From NCBI RefSeq assembly GCF_029227915.1, contig NC_079877.1, forward strand, positions 7,690,001 to 7,754,000: 64,000 nt of DNA, in the 5' to 3' direction. Made by a program: the position numbers and the translations under genes. Origin of the DNA: Hydractinia symbiolongicarpus (Eukaryota > Cnidaria > Hydrozoa > Anthoathecata > Hydractiniidae). A model generated the notes under the pieces. That model ran no database searches, had not been told where the DNA came from, and saw only the letters and a program-made list of their open reading frames with translations. Below are positions 12,349 to 26,291 of this stretch, in pieces (the stretch's first letter is position 1; each line of letters starts with the position of its first letter).

Positions 12349-13886
12349 TTCCGATAATACTAAGTTGTATCGCTTTCAACAGTAAAACGATTGACTGTGG
12401 GACTTAGTTGAACTGATTTTAGACTTTGACCTTATAAATGTGATAAATGAGTCATTTTGACTACAAGAAATGACATTCTTCTTAGTTTGACATGATTGAT
12501 GGAACTCACCGATTACACTGGGCCCTGTGGTAACGCTTTATTAAAAAATTTAGATAAATAAGTCATTTTGTACTGTGGGACCAATCCTAGCCGTTATCGC
12601 GCGCTGAAGAAATAGAGACAGTTTTGAAAACTACATTTCATTGACTTTCTAACGGTGTCAATCTGTTTGAGTTACAACGGTTGCGACACATAATCGTACC
12701 AACATGTATTTACTGATTTTCTTCCGATATTACTAAGATGTATCGCTTTCAACAGTGAAACGATTGACTGCGGGACTTAGTTGAACTGATTTTGGACTTT
12801 GACCTTATAAATGTGATTAATGCGCCAATTGGTCACCAAGGAATAACATTCTTCTTAATTTGACATGATTGCTGGAATTCAGCGGTTACAATAGGCTCTG
12901 CGGTAGCGCTATATTTAAAAATTTAAATAAATAAGATTTTCTTACTGTGGGACCAATCCTGGCCGTTACCATGCCCTGAAGAAAAAAAGACATTCTCAAG
13001 AACTACATTTCATTGATTTCTTGGTGGTATAATTCCGTTTGAGTTACAACGGTTGCGTCACATATTCGTACCAACATGTATTTAGCGAAAGTATTCGGAT
13101 ATTACTAGGTTGCATCGCTTTTAACTGTGAAACGTTTGACTGCGCGACTTAATTGAACTGATTTTGAACTTTGACCTTATAAATGTTATAAGTGAGACAA
13201 TTGGACACCAAGAAATACCATTCTTCTTAATTTGACATGATTGGTGGAACTAAGCGTATACACTGGACCCTGTGGTAGCGATTCATTTAAAAATTTAGAT
13301 AAATAAGTCATTTTTACTGTGGGACCAATCCCAGCCGTTAGCGCGCGCTGAAGATATAGAGATAGTTTCAAAAACTCCATTTCATTGACTTTCTAACGGT
13401 GTCAATCCGTTTGAGTTAGAACGGTTGCGTCACATAATCGTACCAACATGTATTTAGTGATTTTCTTCCGATATTACTAAGTTGTATCGCTTTCAACAGA
13501 GAAACGATTGACTGTGGGACTTAATTGAACTGATTTTGGACTTTGACCTTATAAATGTAATAAATGAGCCATTTTGACTAGAAGAATTAACATTTTCCTT
13601 AATTTGACATGATTGATGGAACTCACCGATTACACTGGGCGCTGTGGTAACGGTTTATTTATAAATTGAGATAAATAAGTCATTTTGTACTGTGGGACCA
13701 ATCCTAGCCGTTATCGCGCGCTGAAGAAATAGAGACAGTTTCAAAAACTACATTTCATTGACATTCTAACGGTGTGAATCCGTTTGAGTTAAAACAGTTG
13801 CGTCACATATTCGTACCAAAATGTATTTAGTGATTTTTTTCGGATATTCCTAAGTTGCATCGCTTTTAATAGTGAAACGATTGACT
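12349..13886 (+). repeat. Four-to-five-monomer block, copy 3 of 3
   Basis: Landmarks 12322, 12695, 13067, 13439, 13812, each 2609 bp after its partner at 9713-11203. It shares TTGCGACACA, GACTGCGGGACTT and the GGACACCAAG beta unit. Private changes include ATGCCCTGAAG near 12972 and CAATCCCAGCC near 13326. Similarity stops near 13886. Confidence 0.82.
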
Positions 13887-15879
13887 GTGGGAATTATTTG
13901 AACTGATTCAGGTCTGTGACCTTATAAATGTGATAAATGAGGGAAAAGGTCTCCAAGGAATAACATTTTTCTTAATTTAACATGATTGCTGGAATTCAGC
14001 GGTTACATAAGGCTCTGTGGTAGCCTTTTTTAAAAAATTTAGATAAATAAGTCATTTTTTACTGTGGGACCAATCCTAGCCGTTAGTTCGCGCTGAAGAA
14101 ATAGAGACAGCTTCAAAAAGTACATTTCATTGACTTTCTAACGGTGTCAATCTGTTTGAGTTACAACGGTTGTGTCACATATTTGTACCAACATGTATTT
14201 AGTGATTTTCTTCCGATATTACTAAGTTGTATCGCTTTTAACAGTGAAACGATTGACCGTGGGAATTAATTCAATGATTCTGGACTGTGACCTAATAAAT
14301 GTGATTAATGCGACAATTGGTCTCCAAGGAATAACATTCTTCTTAATTTGACATGATTGCTGGAATTCAGCGATTACATTAGGCTCTGTGGTAGCCTTTT
14401 TTAAAAAATTTAGATAAATAAGTCATTTTTTACTGTGGGACCAGTCCTAGCCGTTAGTTCGCGCTGAAGGAATAAAGACATTCTCAAAAACTACATTTCA
14501 TTGATTTCTTGGCGGTATAATTCCGTTTGAGTTACAACGGTTGCGTCACATATTCGTAGCAACATGTATTTAGCAAAAGTATTCGGATATTACTAGGTTG
14601 CATTCCTTTTAACTGTGAAACGTTTGACTGTGCGACTTAATTGAACTGATTTTGGACTATGACCTTATAAATGTTATAAGTGAGACAATTGGACTCCAAG
14701 AAATGACATTCTTCTTAATTTGACATGATTGCTGGAATTCAGCGATTACATTAGGCTCTGTGGTAGCCTTTTTTTAAAAATTTAGATAAATAAGTCATTT
14801 TTTACTGTGGGACCAATCCTAGCCGTTAGTTCGCGCTGAAGAAATAGAGACAGCTTCAAAAAGTACATTTCATTGACTTTCTAACGGTGTCAATCCGTTT
14901 GAGTTACATCGGTTGAGTCACATATTCGCACCAACAGGTATTAACGATGTTTTTCTGATATTATTAGGTTGCATCGGTTCTAACAGTGAAACGATTGACT
15001 GTGGGATTTAATTGAACTAACTTTGGACTGTGACCTCATAAGTGTAATAAATGAGACAATTGGACTCCAAGAAAGAACATTCTTCTTAATTTGACATGAT
15101 TGCCGGAACTCAGCGATTACACTGGACCCTGTGGTAGCGATCCATTTAAAAATTTAGATAAATAAGTCATTTTTACTGTGGGACCAATCCTAGCCGTTAG
15201 CGCGCGCTGAAGATATAGAGACAGTTTCAAAAGCTCCATTTCATTGACTTTCTAACGGTGTCAATCCGTTTGAGTTACAACGGTTGCGTCACACATTCGT
15301 ACCAACATGTATTTAGTGATTTTTTCCGATATTACTAAGTTGTATCGCTTTCAACGGTGAAACGATTGACTGTGGGATTTAATTGACCTGATTTGGGACT
15401 TTCACCTTATAAATGTAATAAATGAGCCATTTTCACTAAAAGAAAAAACATTCTTCTTAATTTGACATGATTGCTGGAACTCAGCGATTACACTGGGCGT
15501 TGTGGTAGCGCTTTGTTTAAAAGTTAAGATAAATAAGTCATTTATTACTGTGGAAACAATCCTAGCCGTTATCACGCGCTGAAGAAGTAGAGACAGTTTC
15601 AAAAACTACATTTCATTGACTTTCTAACGGTGTCAATCCGTTTAAGTTACAACAGTTAAGTCACATATTCGTACCAACATGTATTTAGTGATTTCCTTCC
15701 GATATTACTAAGTTGTATCGCTTTTAACAGTGAAACGATTGACCGTGGGAATTAATTCAACTGATTCTGGACTGTGACCTTGTAAATGTGATTAATGCGC
15801 CAATTGGTCTCCAAGGAATAACATTCTTCTTAACTTGACATGATTGCTGGAATTCAGCGGTTACATAAGGCTCTGCGGC
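13887..15879 (+). repeat. Mixed monomers without a clear tandem HOR
   Basis: Units 14184 (landmark T instead of C), 14555 (CGTAGC), 14927 (delta, CGCACC), 15298 and 15670. Unit 14927 carries CATCGGTTCTAAC and TTCAAAAGCTCC, variants that recur at 18276, 21255 and 23157, and at 17159 and 20510. The segment therefore belongs with the following block. Confidence 0.75.
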
Positions 15880-18800
15880 AGCGCTTTATTTAAAAATTTA
15901 GGTAAATTAGATTTTCTTACTGTGGGACCAATCCTGGCCGTTACCATGCGCTGAAGAAATAAATACATTCTCAAAAACTACATTTCTTTGATTTCTTGGT
16001 GGTATAATTCCGTTTGAGTTACAACGGTTGCGTCACATATTCGTACCAACATGTATTTAGCGAAAGTATTCGGATATTACTAGGTTGCATCGCTTTTAAC
16101 CGTGAAACGTTTGACTGTGCGACTTAATTGAACTGATTTTGAACTTTGACCTTATAAATGTTATAAGTGAGACAATTGGACACCAAGAAATACCATTCTT
16201 CTTAATTTGACATGATTGGTGGAACTAAGCGTATACACTGGACCCTGTGGTAGCGATTCATTTAAAAATTTAGATAAATAAGTCATTTTTACTGTCGGAC
16301 CAGTCCTAGCCGTTAGCGCACGCTGAAGATATAGAGATAGTTTCAAAAACTCCATTTCATTGACTTTCTAACGGTGTCAATCCGTTTGAGTTAGAACGGT
16401 TGCGTCACATAATCGTACCAACATGTATTTAGTGATTTTCTTCCGATATTACTAAGTTGTATCGCTTTCAACAGAGAAACGATTGACTGTGGGACTTAAT
16501 TGAACTGATTTTGGACTTTGACCTTATAAATGTAATAAATGAGCCATTTTGACTAGAAGAAATAACATTCTCCTTAATTTGATATGATTGATGGAACTCA
16601 CCGATTACACTGGGCGCTGTGGTAACGGTTTATTTATAAATTGAGATAAATAAGTCATTTTGTACTGTGGGACCAATCCTAGCCCTTATCGCGCGCTGAA
16701 GAAATAGAGACAGTTTCAAAAACTACATTTCATTGACTTTCTAACGGTGTTAATCCGTTTGACTTACAACGGTTGCGTCACATAATCGTACCAACATGTA
16801 TTTAGTGATTTTCTTCCGATATTACTAAGTTGTATCGCTTTCAACAGTGAAACGATTGACTGTGGGACTTAGTTGAACTGATTTTGGACTTTGACCTTAT
16901 AAATGCAATAAATTAGCCATTTTGACTAGAAGAAATAACATTCTTCTTAATTTGACATGATTGCCGGAACTCAGCAATTACACTGGACCCTGTGGTAGCG
17001 ATTCATTAAAAAATTTAAATAAATAAGTCATTTTTACTGTGGGACCAATCCTAGCCGTTAGCGCGCGCTGAAGATATTGAGACAGTTTTAAAAACTCCAT
17101 TTCATTGACTTTCTAACGGTGTCAATCCGTTTGAGTTACAACGGTTGCGTCACACATTCGTACCAACATGTATTTTGTGATATTTTTCCGATATTACTAA
17201 GTTGTATCGCTTTCAACAGTGAAACGATTGACTGTGGGACTTAATTGAACTAACTTTGGACTGTGACCTCATAAGTGTGATAAATGAGACAATTGGACTC
17301 CAAGAAAGAACATTCTTCTTAATTTGACATGATTGCCGGAACTCAGCGATTACACTGGACCCTGTGGTAGCGATTCATTTAAAAATTTAGATAAATAAGT
17401 CATTTTTACTGTGGGACCAATCCTAGCCGTTAGCGCGCGCTGAAGATATAGAGACAGTTTCAAAAGCTCCATTTCATTGATTTCTTGCCGGTATAATTCC
17501 GTTTGAGTTACAACGGTTGCGTCACATATTCGTACCAACATGTATTTAGCGAAAGTATTCGGATATTACTAGGTTGCATTGCTTTTAACTGTGAAACGTT
17601 TGACTGTGCGACTTAATTGAACTGATTTTGGACTTTGACCTTATAAATGTTATAAGTGAGACAATTGGACTCCTAGAAATAACTTTCTTTTTAATTTGAC
17701 ATGATTGCTGGAACTCAGCGATTACACTGGGCGCTGTGGTAGCGCTTTATTTAAAAATTAAGATAAATAAGTCTTTTTTTACTGTGGGACCAATCCTAGC
17801 CGTTATCGCGCGCTGAAGAAATAGAGACAGTTTCTAAAACTAAATTTCATTGATTTTCTAACGGTGTCAATCCGTTTGAGTTAAAACAGTTGCGTCACAT
17901 ATTCGTACCAAAATGTATTTAGTGATTTTTTTCGGATATTCCTAAGTTGTATTGCTTTTAACAGTGAAACGATTGACTGTGGGAATTATTTGAACTGATT
18001 CAAGACTGTGACCTTATAAATGTGAGAAATGAGGCAAAAGGTCTCCAAGGAATAACATTATTTTTAATTTGACATTATTGCTGGAATTCATCGATTACAT
18101 TAGGCTCTGTGGTAGCCTTTTTTTAAAAATTTAGATAAATAAGTCATTTTTTACTGTGGGACCAATCCTAGCCGTTAGTTCGCGCTGAAGAAATAGAGAC
18201 AGCTTCAAAAAGTACATTTCATTGACTTTCTAACGGTGGCAATCTGTTTGAGTTACAACGGTTGGGTCACATATTCGTACCAACATGTATTAACGATGTT
18301 TTTCTGATATTACTAGGTTGCATCGGTTCTAACAGTGAAACGATTGACTGTGGGATTTAATTGAACTAACTTTGGACTGTGACCTCATAAGTGTGATAAA
18401 TATGACAATTGGACTCCAAGAAAGAACATTCTTCTTAATTTGACATGATTGCCGGAACTCAGCGATTACACTGGGCGCTGTGGTAGCGCTTTGTTTAAAT
18501 GTTAAGATAAATAAGTCATTTATTACTGTGGAAACAATCCTAGCCGTTATCGCGCGCTGAAGAAGTAGAGACAGTTTCAAAAACTACATTTCATTGACTT
18601 TCTAACCGTGTCAATCCGTTTGAGTTACAACGGTTGCGTCACATATTCGTACCAATATGTATTTAGTGATTTCCTTCCGATATTACTAAGTTGTATCGCT
18701 TTTAACAGTGAAACGATTGACCGTGGGGATTAATTCAACTGATTCTGGACTGTGACCTTATAAATGTGATTAATGCGCCAATTGGTCTCCAAGGAATAAC

Positions 18801-19602
18801 ATTCTTCTTAATTTGACATGATTGCTGGAATTCAGCGGTTACATTAGGCTCTGCGTTAGCGCTTTATTTAAAAATTTAGATAAATAAGATTTTCTTACTG
18901 TGGGACCAATCCTGGCCGTTAGCACGCGCTGAAGAAATAAAGACATTCTCAAAAACTACATTTCATTGATTTCTTGGCGGTATAATTCCGTTTGAGTTAC
19001 AACGGTTGCGTCACATATTCGTACCAACATGTATTTAGCGAAAGTATTCGGATATTACTAGGTTGCATTCCTTTTAACTGTGAAACGTTTGACTGTGCGA
19101 CTTAATTGAACTGATTTTGGACTTTGACCTTATAAATGTTATAAGTGAGACAATTGGACGCCAAGAAATAACATTCTTCTTAATTTGACATGATTGCTGG
19201 AACTCAGCGATTACACTGGGCGCTGTGGTAGGGCTTTATTTAAAAATTAAGATAAATAAGTCTTTTTTTACTGTGGGACCAATCCTAGCTGTTATCGCGC
19301 GCTGAAGAAATAGAGACAGTTTCAAAAACCACATTTCATTGACTATCTAACGGTGTCAATCCGTTTGAGTTACAACAGTTGCGTCACATAATCGTACCAA
19401 AATGTATTTAGTGATTTTCTGCGGATATTCCTAAGTTGTATCGCTTTTAACAGTGAAACTATTGACTGTGGGAATTATTTGAACTGATTCAGAACTGTGA
19501 CCTTATAAATGTGTTAAATGAGGGAAAAGGTCTCCAAGGAATAACATTCTTCTTAATTTGACATGATTGCTGTAATTCAGCAGTTACAACAGGCTCTTCG
19601 GT
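15880..19602 (+). repeat. Ten-monomer block (about 3.72 kb), fuller copy
   Basis: Landmarks 16042 to 19393. Its first three units match 19765, 20137 and 20510 at a shift of 3723 bp. Unit 17531 matches 20882 (3351 bp). Units 18276, 18648 and 19020 match 21255, 21627 and 21999 (2979 bp). The stepwise fall of the shift by about 372 bp each time shows that whole monomers are missing from the later copy or were added here. Confidence 0.75.
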
Positions 19603-21998
19603 AGCGCTTTATTTAAAAATTTAGATAAATAAGATTTTCTTACTGTGGGACCAATCCTGGCCGTTACCATGCGCTGAAGAAATAAAGACATTCTCAAAAA
19701 CTACATTTCATTGATTTCTTGGTGGTATAATGCCGTTTGAGTTACAACGGTTGCGTCACATATTCGTACCAACATGTATTTAGCGAAAGTATTCGGATAT
19801 TACTAGGTTGCATCGCTTTTAACTGTGAAACGTTTGACTGTGCGACTTAATTGAACTGATTTTGAACTTTGACCTTATAAATGTTATAAGTGAGACAATT
19901 GGACACCAAGAAATACCATTCTTCTTAATTTGACATGATTGGTGGAACTAAGCGTATACACTGGACCCTGTGGTAGCGATTCATTTAAAAATTTAGATAA
20001 ATAAGTCATTTTTACTGTGGGACCAATCCTAGCCGTTAGCGTGCGCTGAAGATATAGAGATAGTTTCAAAAACTCCATTTTATTGACTCTCTAACGGTGT
20101 CAATCCGTTTGAGTTAGAACGGTTGCGTCACATAATCGTACCAACATGTATTTAGTGATTTTCTTCCGATATTACTAAGTTGTATCGCTTTCAACAGAGA
20201 AACGATTGACTGTGGGACTTAATTGAACTGATTTTGGACTTTGACCTTATAAATGTAATAAATGAGCCATTTTGACTAGAAGAAATAACATTCTCCTTAA
20301 TTTGATATGATTGATGGAACTCACCGATTACACTGGGCGCTGTGCTAACGGTTTATTTATAAATTGAGATAAATAAGTCATTTTGTACTGTGGGACCAAT
20401 CCTAGCCGTTATCGCGCGCTAGAAAAATAGAGACAGTTTCAAAAACTACATTTCATTGACTTTCTAACGGTGTTAATCCGTTTGACTTACAACGGTTGCG
20501 TCACATAATCGTACCAACATGTATTTAGTGATTTTCTTCCGATATTACTAAGTTGTATCGCTTTCAACAGTGAAACGATTGACTGTGGGACTTAGTTGAA
20601 CTGATTTTGGACTTTGACCTTGTAAATGCAATAAATGAGCCATTTTGACTACAAGAAATAACATTCTTCTTAATTTGACATGATTGCCGGAACTCAGCGA
20701 TTTAACTGGACCCTGTGGTAGCGATTCATTTAAAAATTTAGATAAATAAGTCATTTTTACTGTGGGACCAATCCTAGCCGTTAGCGCGCGCTGAAGATAT
20801 AGAGACAGTTTCAAAAGCTCCATTTCAATGATTTCTTGGCGGTATAATTCCGTTTGAGTTACAACGGTTGCGTCACATATTCGTACCAACATGTATTTAG
20901 CGAAATTATTCGGATATTACTAGGTTGCATTGCTTTTAACTGTGTAACGTTTGACTGTGCGACTTAATTGAACTGATTTTGGACTTTGACCTTATAAATG
21001 TTATAAGTGAGACAATTGAACTCCAAGAAATAACTTTCTTCTTAATTTGAAATGATTGCTGGAACTCAGCGATTACACTGGGCGCTGTGGTAGCGCTTTA
21101 TTTAAAAATTAAGATAAATAAGTCTTTTTTTACTGTGGGACCAATCCTAGCCGTTATCGCACGCTGAAGAAATAGAGACAGCTTCAAAAAGTACATTTCA
21201 TTGACTTTCTAACGGTGTCAATCTGTTTGAGTTACAACGGTTGGGTCACATATTCGTACTAACATGTCTTAACGATGTTTTTCTGATATTACTAGGTTGC
21301 ATCGGTTCTAACAGTGAAACGATTGACTGTGGGATTTAATTGAACTAACTTTGGACTGTGACCTCATAAGTGTAATAAATATGACAATTGGACTCCAAGA
21401 AAGAACATTCTTCTTAATTTGACATGATTGCCGGAACTCAGCGATTACACTGGGCGCTGTGGTAGCGCTTTGTTTAAAAGTTAAGATAAATAAGTCATTT
21501 ATTACTGTGGAAACAATCCTAGCCGTTATCGCGCGCTGAAGAAGTAGAGACAGTTTTAAAAACTACATTTCATTGACTTTCTAACCGCGTCAATCCGTTT
21601 GAGTTACAACGGTTGCGTCACATATTCGTACCAACATGTATATAGTGATTTCCTTCCGATATTACTAAGTTGTATCGCTTTTAACAGTAAAACGATTGAC
21701 CGTGGGGATTAATTCAACTGATTCTGGACTGTGACCTTATAAATGTGATTAATGCGCCAATTGGTCTCCAAGGAATAACATTCTTCTTAATTTGACATGA
21801 TTGCTGGAATTCAGCGGTTACTTTAGGCTCTGCGGTAGCGCTTTATTCAAAAATTTAGATAAATAAGATTTTCTTACTGTGGGACCAATCCTGGCCGTTA
21901 GCACGCGCTGAAGAAATAAAGACATTCTCAAAAACTACATTTCATTGATTTCTTGGCGGTATAATACCGTTTGAATTACAACGGTTGCGTCACATATT

Positions 21999-22391
21999 CG
22001 TATTTGTATTTAGTATGTATTTAGCGACATGTATTTAGCGAAAGTATTCGGATATTACTAGGTTGCATTCCTTTTAACTGTGAAACGTTTGACTGTGCGA
22101 CTTAATTGAACTGATTTTGGACTTTGACCTTATAAATGTTATAAGTGAGACAATTGGACTTCAAGAAATAACATTCTTCTTAATTTGACATGATTGCTGG
22201 AACTCAGCGATTACACTGGGCGCTGTGGTAGCGCTTTATTTAAAAATTAAGTAAATAAGTCTTTTTTTACTGTGGGACCAATCCTAGCCGTTATCGCGCG
22301 CTGAAAAAATAGAGACAGATTCAAAAACCACATTTCATTGACTTTCTAACGGTGTCAATCCGTTTGAGTTACAACGGTTGCGTCACATATT
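21999..22391 (+). repeat. 393-bp beta monomer with 21-bp slippage-like insertion, copy 1
   Basis: Instead of CGTACCAACATG this unit reads CGTATTTGTATTTAGTATG followed by TATTTAGCGACATG, so TGTATTTAG appears three times within about 35 bp (22004-22040). The unit also reads AAGTAAATAAG (22250) where others have AAGATAAATAAG, and CTGAAAAAATAGAGACAGATT (from 22301) in place of CTGAAGAAATAGAGACAGTT. The gain looks like template slippage on the local ATGTATTTAGCGA sequence. Confidence 0.9.
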
Positions 22392-22784
22392 CGTATTTGT
22401 ATTTAGTATGTATTTAGCGACATGTATTTAGCGAAAGTATTCGGATATTACTAGGTTGCATTCCTTTTAACTGTGAAACGTTTGACTGTGCGACTTAATT
22501 GAACTGATTTTGGACTTTGACCTTATAAATGTTATAAGTGAGACAATTGGACTTCAAGAAATAACATTCTTCTTAATTTGACATGATTGCTGGAACTCAG
22601 CGATTACACTGGGCGCTGTGGTAGCGCTTTATTTAAAAATTAAGTAAATAAGTCTTTTTTTACTGTGGGACCAATCCTAGCCGTTATCGCGCGCTGAAAA
22701 AATAGAGACAGATTCAAAAACCACATTTCATTGACTTTCTAACGGTGTCAATCCGTTTGAGTTACAACAGTTGCGTCACATAAT
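22392..22784 (+). repeat. 393-bp beta monomer, copy 2 (direct duplicate)
   Basis: Exact spacing of 393 bp to the previous unit and to the next landmark at 22785. It repeats the insertion, the shortened AAGTAAATAAG and the GAAAAAATAG variant. I see no difference between the two copies over the unit. This is the clearest single-monomer duplication in the window. Confidence 0.9.
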
Positions 22785-24432
22785 CGTACGAAAATGTATT
22801 TAGTGATTTTCTGCGGATATTCCTAAGTTGTATCGCTTTTAACGGTGAAACGATTGACTGTGGGAATTATTTGAACTGATTCAGGACTGTGACCTTATAA
22901 ATGTGTTAAATGAGGGAAAAGGTCTCCAAGGAATAACATTCTTCTTAATTTAACATGATTGCTGGAATTCAGCGATTACATTAGGCTCTGTGGTAGCCTT
23001 TTTTTAAAAATTTAGATAAATAAGTCATTTTTTACTGTGGGACCAATCCTAGCCGTTAGTTCGCGCTGAAGAAATAGAGACAGCTTCAAAAAGTACATTT
23101 CATTGACTTTCTAACGGTGTCAATCCGTTTGAGTTACATCGGTTGAGTCACATATTAGCACCAACATGTATTAACGATGTTTTTCTGATATTACTAGGTT
23201 GCATCGGTTCTAACAGTGAAACGATTGACTGTGGGATTTAATTGAACTAACTTTGGACTGTGACCTCATAAGTGTGATAAATGAGACAATTGGACTCCAA
23301 GAAAGAACATTCTTCTTAATTTGACATGATTGGCGGAACTCAGCGATTACACTGGACCCTGTGGTAGCGATCCATTTAAAAATTTAGATAAATAAGTCAT
23401 TTTTACTGTGGGACCAATCCTAGCCGTTAGCGCGCGCTGAAGATATAGAGAGAGTTTCAAAAACTCCATTTCATTGACTTTCTAACGGTGTCAATCCGTT
23501 TGAGTTACAACGGTTGCGTCACACATTCGTACCAACATGTATTTAGTTATTTTTTTCCGACATTACTAAGTTGTATCGCTTTCAACGGTGAAACGATTGA
23601 CCGTGTGAATTAATTCAACTGATTCTGGACTGTGACCTTGTAAATGTGATTAATGCGCCAATTGGTCTCCAAGGAATAACATTCTTCTTAATTTGACATG
23701 ATTGCTGGAATTCAGCGGTTACATTAGGCTCTGCGGTAGCGTTTTATTTAAAAATTTAGGTAAATAAGATTTTCTTACTGTGGGACCAATCCTGGCCGTT
23801 AGCACGAACTGAAGAAATAAAGACATTCTCAAAAACTACATTTCATTGATTTCTTGGCGGTATAATTCCGTTTGAGTTACAACGGTTGCGTCACATATTC
23901 GTACCAGCATGTATTTAGCGAAAGCATTCGGATATTACTAGGTTGCATTGATTTTAACTGTGAAACGTTTGACTGTGCGACTTAAATGAACTGATTTTGG
24001 ACTATGACCTTATAAATGTTATAAGTGAGACAATTGGACGCCAAGATATAACATTCTTCTTAATTTGACATGATTGCCGGAACTCAGCGATTACACTGGA
24101 CCCTGTGGTAGCGATCCATTTAAAAATTTAGATAATTAAGTCATTTTTACTGTGGGACCAATCATAGCCGTTAGCGCGCACAGAAGATATAGAAACAGTT
24201 TAAAAACTCCATTTCATTGACTTTCTAACGGTGTCAATCCGTTTGAGTTACAACAGTTGCGTCACACATTCGTACCAACATGTATTTAGCGAAAGTATTC
24301 GGATATTACTAGGTTGCATCGCTTTTAACTGTGAAACGTTTGACTGTGCGACTTAAATGAACTGATTTTGGACTTTGACCTTATAAATGTTATAAGTGAG
24401 ACAATTGGACGCCAAGAAATAACATTCTTCTT
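22785..24432 (+). repeat. Transition segment with the start of a 743-bp dimer repeat
   Basis: Units 22785 (gamma, CGTACG), 23157 (delta, landmark AGCACC), 23528, 23900 and 24271. The pair 23900/24271 is repeated by 24643/25014 at 743 bp. Shared marks are GTTAGCACGAACTGAAG (near 23799 and 24541), CCAGCATGTATTTAGCGAAAG and TTGCATTGATTTTAACTG. Confidence 0.8.
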
Positions 24433-26291
24433 AATTTGACATGATTGCTGGAACTCAGCGATTACATTAGGCTCTGTGGTAGCGTTTTATTTAAAAATTT
24501 AGGTAAATAAGATTTTCTTACTGTGGGACCAATCCTGGCCGTTAGCACGAACTGAAGAAATAAAGACATTCTCAAAAACTACATTTCATTGATTTCTTGG
24601 CGGTATAATTCCGTTTGAGTTACAACGGTTGCGTCACATATTCGTACCAGCATGTATTTAGCGAAAGTATTCGGATATTACTAGGTTGCATTGATTTTAA
24701 CTGTGAAACGTTTGACTGTGCGACTTATATGAACTGATTTTGGACTTTGACCTTATAAATGTTTTAAGTGAGACAATTGGACGCCAAGAAATAACATTCT
24801 TCTTAATTTGACATGATTGCCGGAACTCAGCGATTACACTGGACCCTGTGGTAGCGATCCATTTAAAAATTTAGATAAATAAGTCATTTTTACTGTGGGA
24901 CCAATCATAGCCGTTAGCGCGCACTGAAGATATAGAGACAGTTTAAAAACTCCATTTCATTGACTTTCTAACGGTGTCAATCCGTTTGAGTAACAACAGA
25001 TGCGTCACACATTCGTACCAACATGTATTTAACGAAAGTATTCGGATATTACTAGGTTGCATCGCTTTTAACTGTGAAACGTTTGACTGTGCGACTTAAA
25101 TGAACTGATTTTGGACTTTGACCTTATAAATGTTATAAGTGAGACAATTGGACGCCAAGAAATAACATTCTTCTTAATTTGACATGATTGCTGGAACTCA
25201 GCGATTACACTGGGCGCTGTGGTAGCGCTTTATTTAAAAATTAAGATAAATAAGTCTTTTTTTAATGTGGGACCAATCCTAGCCGTTATTGCGCGCTGAA
25301 GAAATAGAGACAGTTTCAAAAACCACATTTCATTGACTTTCTAACGGTGTCAATCCGTTTGAGTTACAACAGTTGCGTCACATATTCGTACCAAAATGTA
25401 TTTAGTGATTTTCTTCGGATAATACTAAGTTGTATCGCTTTTAACAGTGAAACTATTGACTGTGGTAATTATTTGAACTGATTCAGGACTGTGACCTTAT
25501 AAATGTGATAAATGAGGCAATAGGTCTTCAAGGAATATCATTCTTCTTAATTTGACATGATTGCTGGAATTCAGCGATTACATTAGGCTCTGTGGTAGCC
25601 CTTGTTTAAAAATTTAGATAAATAAGTCATTTTTTACTGTGGGACCAATCCTAGCCGTTAGTTCGCGCTGAAGAAATAGAGACAGCTTCAAAAAGTACAT
25701 TTCATTGACTTTCTAACGGTGTCAATCCGTTTGAGTTACAACGGTTGGGTCACATATTCGAACCAACATGTATTTAGCGATATTTTTCTGATATTACTAG
25801 GTTGCATCGCTTCAAACAGTGAAACGATTGACTGTGGGACTTAATTGAATTAACTTTGGACTGTGACCTCATAAGTGTGATAAATGAGACAATTGGACTC
25901 CAGGAAAGAACATTCTTCTTAATTTGACATGATTGCCGGAACTCAGCGATTACACTGGACCCTGTGGTAGCGATTCATTAAAAATTTAGATAAATAAGTC
26001 ATTTTTACTGTGGGACCAATCCTAGCCGTTAGCGCGCGCTGAAGATATAGAGACAGTTTCAAAAACTCCATTTCATTGACTTTCTAACGGTGTCAATCCG
26101 TTTGAGTTACAGCGGTTGCGTCACACATTCGTACCAACATGTATTTAGTGATTTTTTTCCGATATCACTAAGTTGTATCGCTTTCAACAGTGAAACGATT
26201 GACTGTGGGACTTAATTGAACTGATTTTGGACTTTGACCTTATAAATGTGATAAATGAGTCATTTTGACTACAAGAAATGATATTATTCGT
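24433..26291 (+). repeat. HOR 5-mer (1859 bp), copy A
   Basis: Landmarks 24643, 25014, 25387, 25759, 26130. The left edge lies where AATTTGACATGATTGCTGG begins, just after sequence that differs from copy B. I count about a dozen substitutions against copy B (about 99.3% identity by eye), for example ATGTTTTAAGTG, AACAGATGCG, ATTCGAACC and GAATTAAC here. Confidence 0.88.

Larger units (their letters stand above)
19603..22784 (+). repeat. Ten-monomer block, shortened derivative
   Basis: Landmarks 19765 to 22392. Unit 20510 begins like 16787 (GTAAATGCAATAAAT) and ends like 17159 (TTCAAAAGCTCC), as expected if one monomer was lost by exchange inside the repeat. A second loss removes the counterpart of gamma unit 17904. 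The block then gains an extra 393-bp unit. A 114-codon minus-strand open frame at 20548-20892 results from this chimeric junction and has no other sign of being a gene. Confidence 0.75.

Noticed and set aside
13017-13040. Bacterial-type -10 box (GGTATAATTCC) repeated in one tail type
   Set aside because: It is a sequence variant of the CTAACGGTGTCAATCC segment in a eukaryotic satellite, with no -35 partner or downstream gene.
20548-20892. 114-codon minus-strand open frame, the longest in the window
   Set aside because: It spans a chimeric monomer junction and is a fusion of the usual shadow frames through indel differences. The length is expected occasionally in 64 kb of such repeats.
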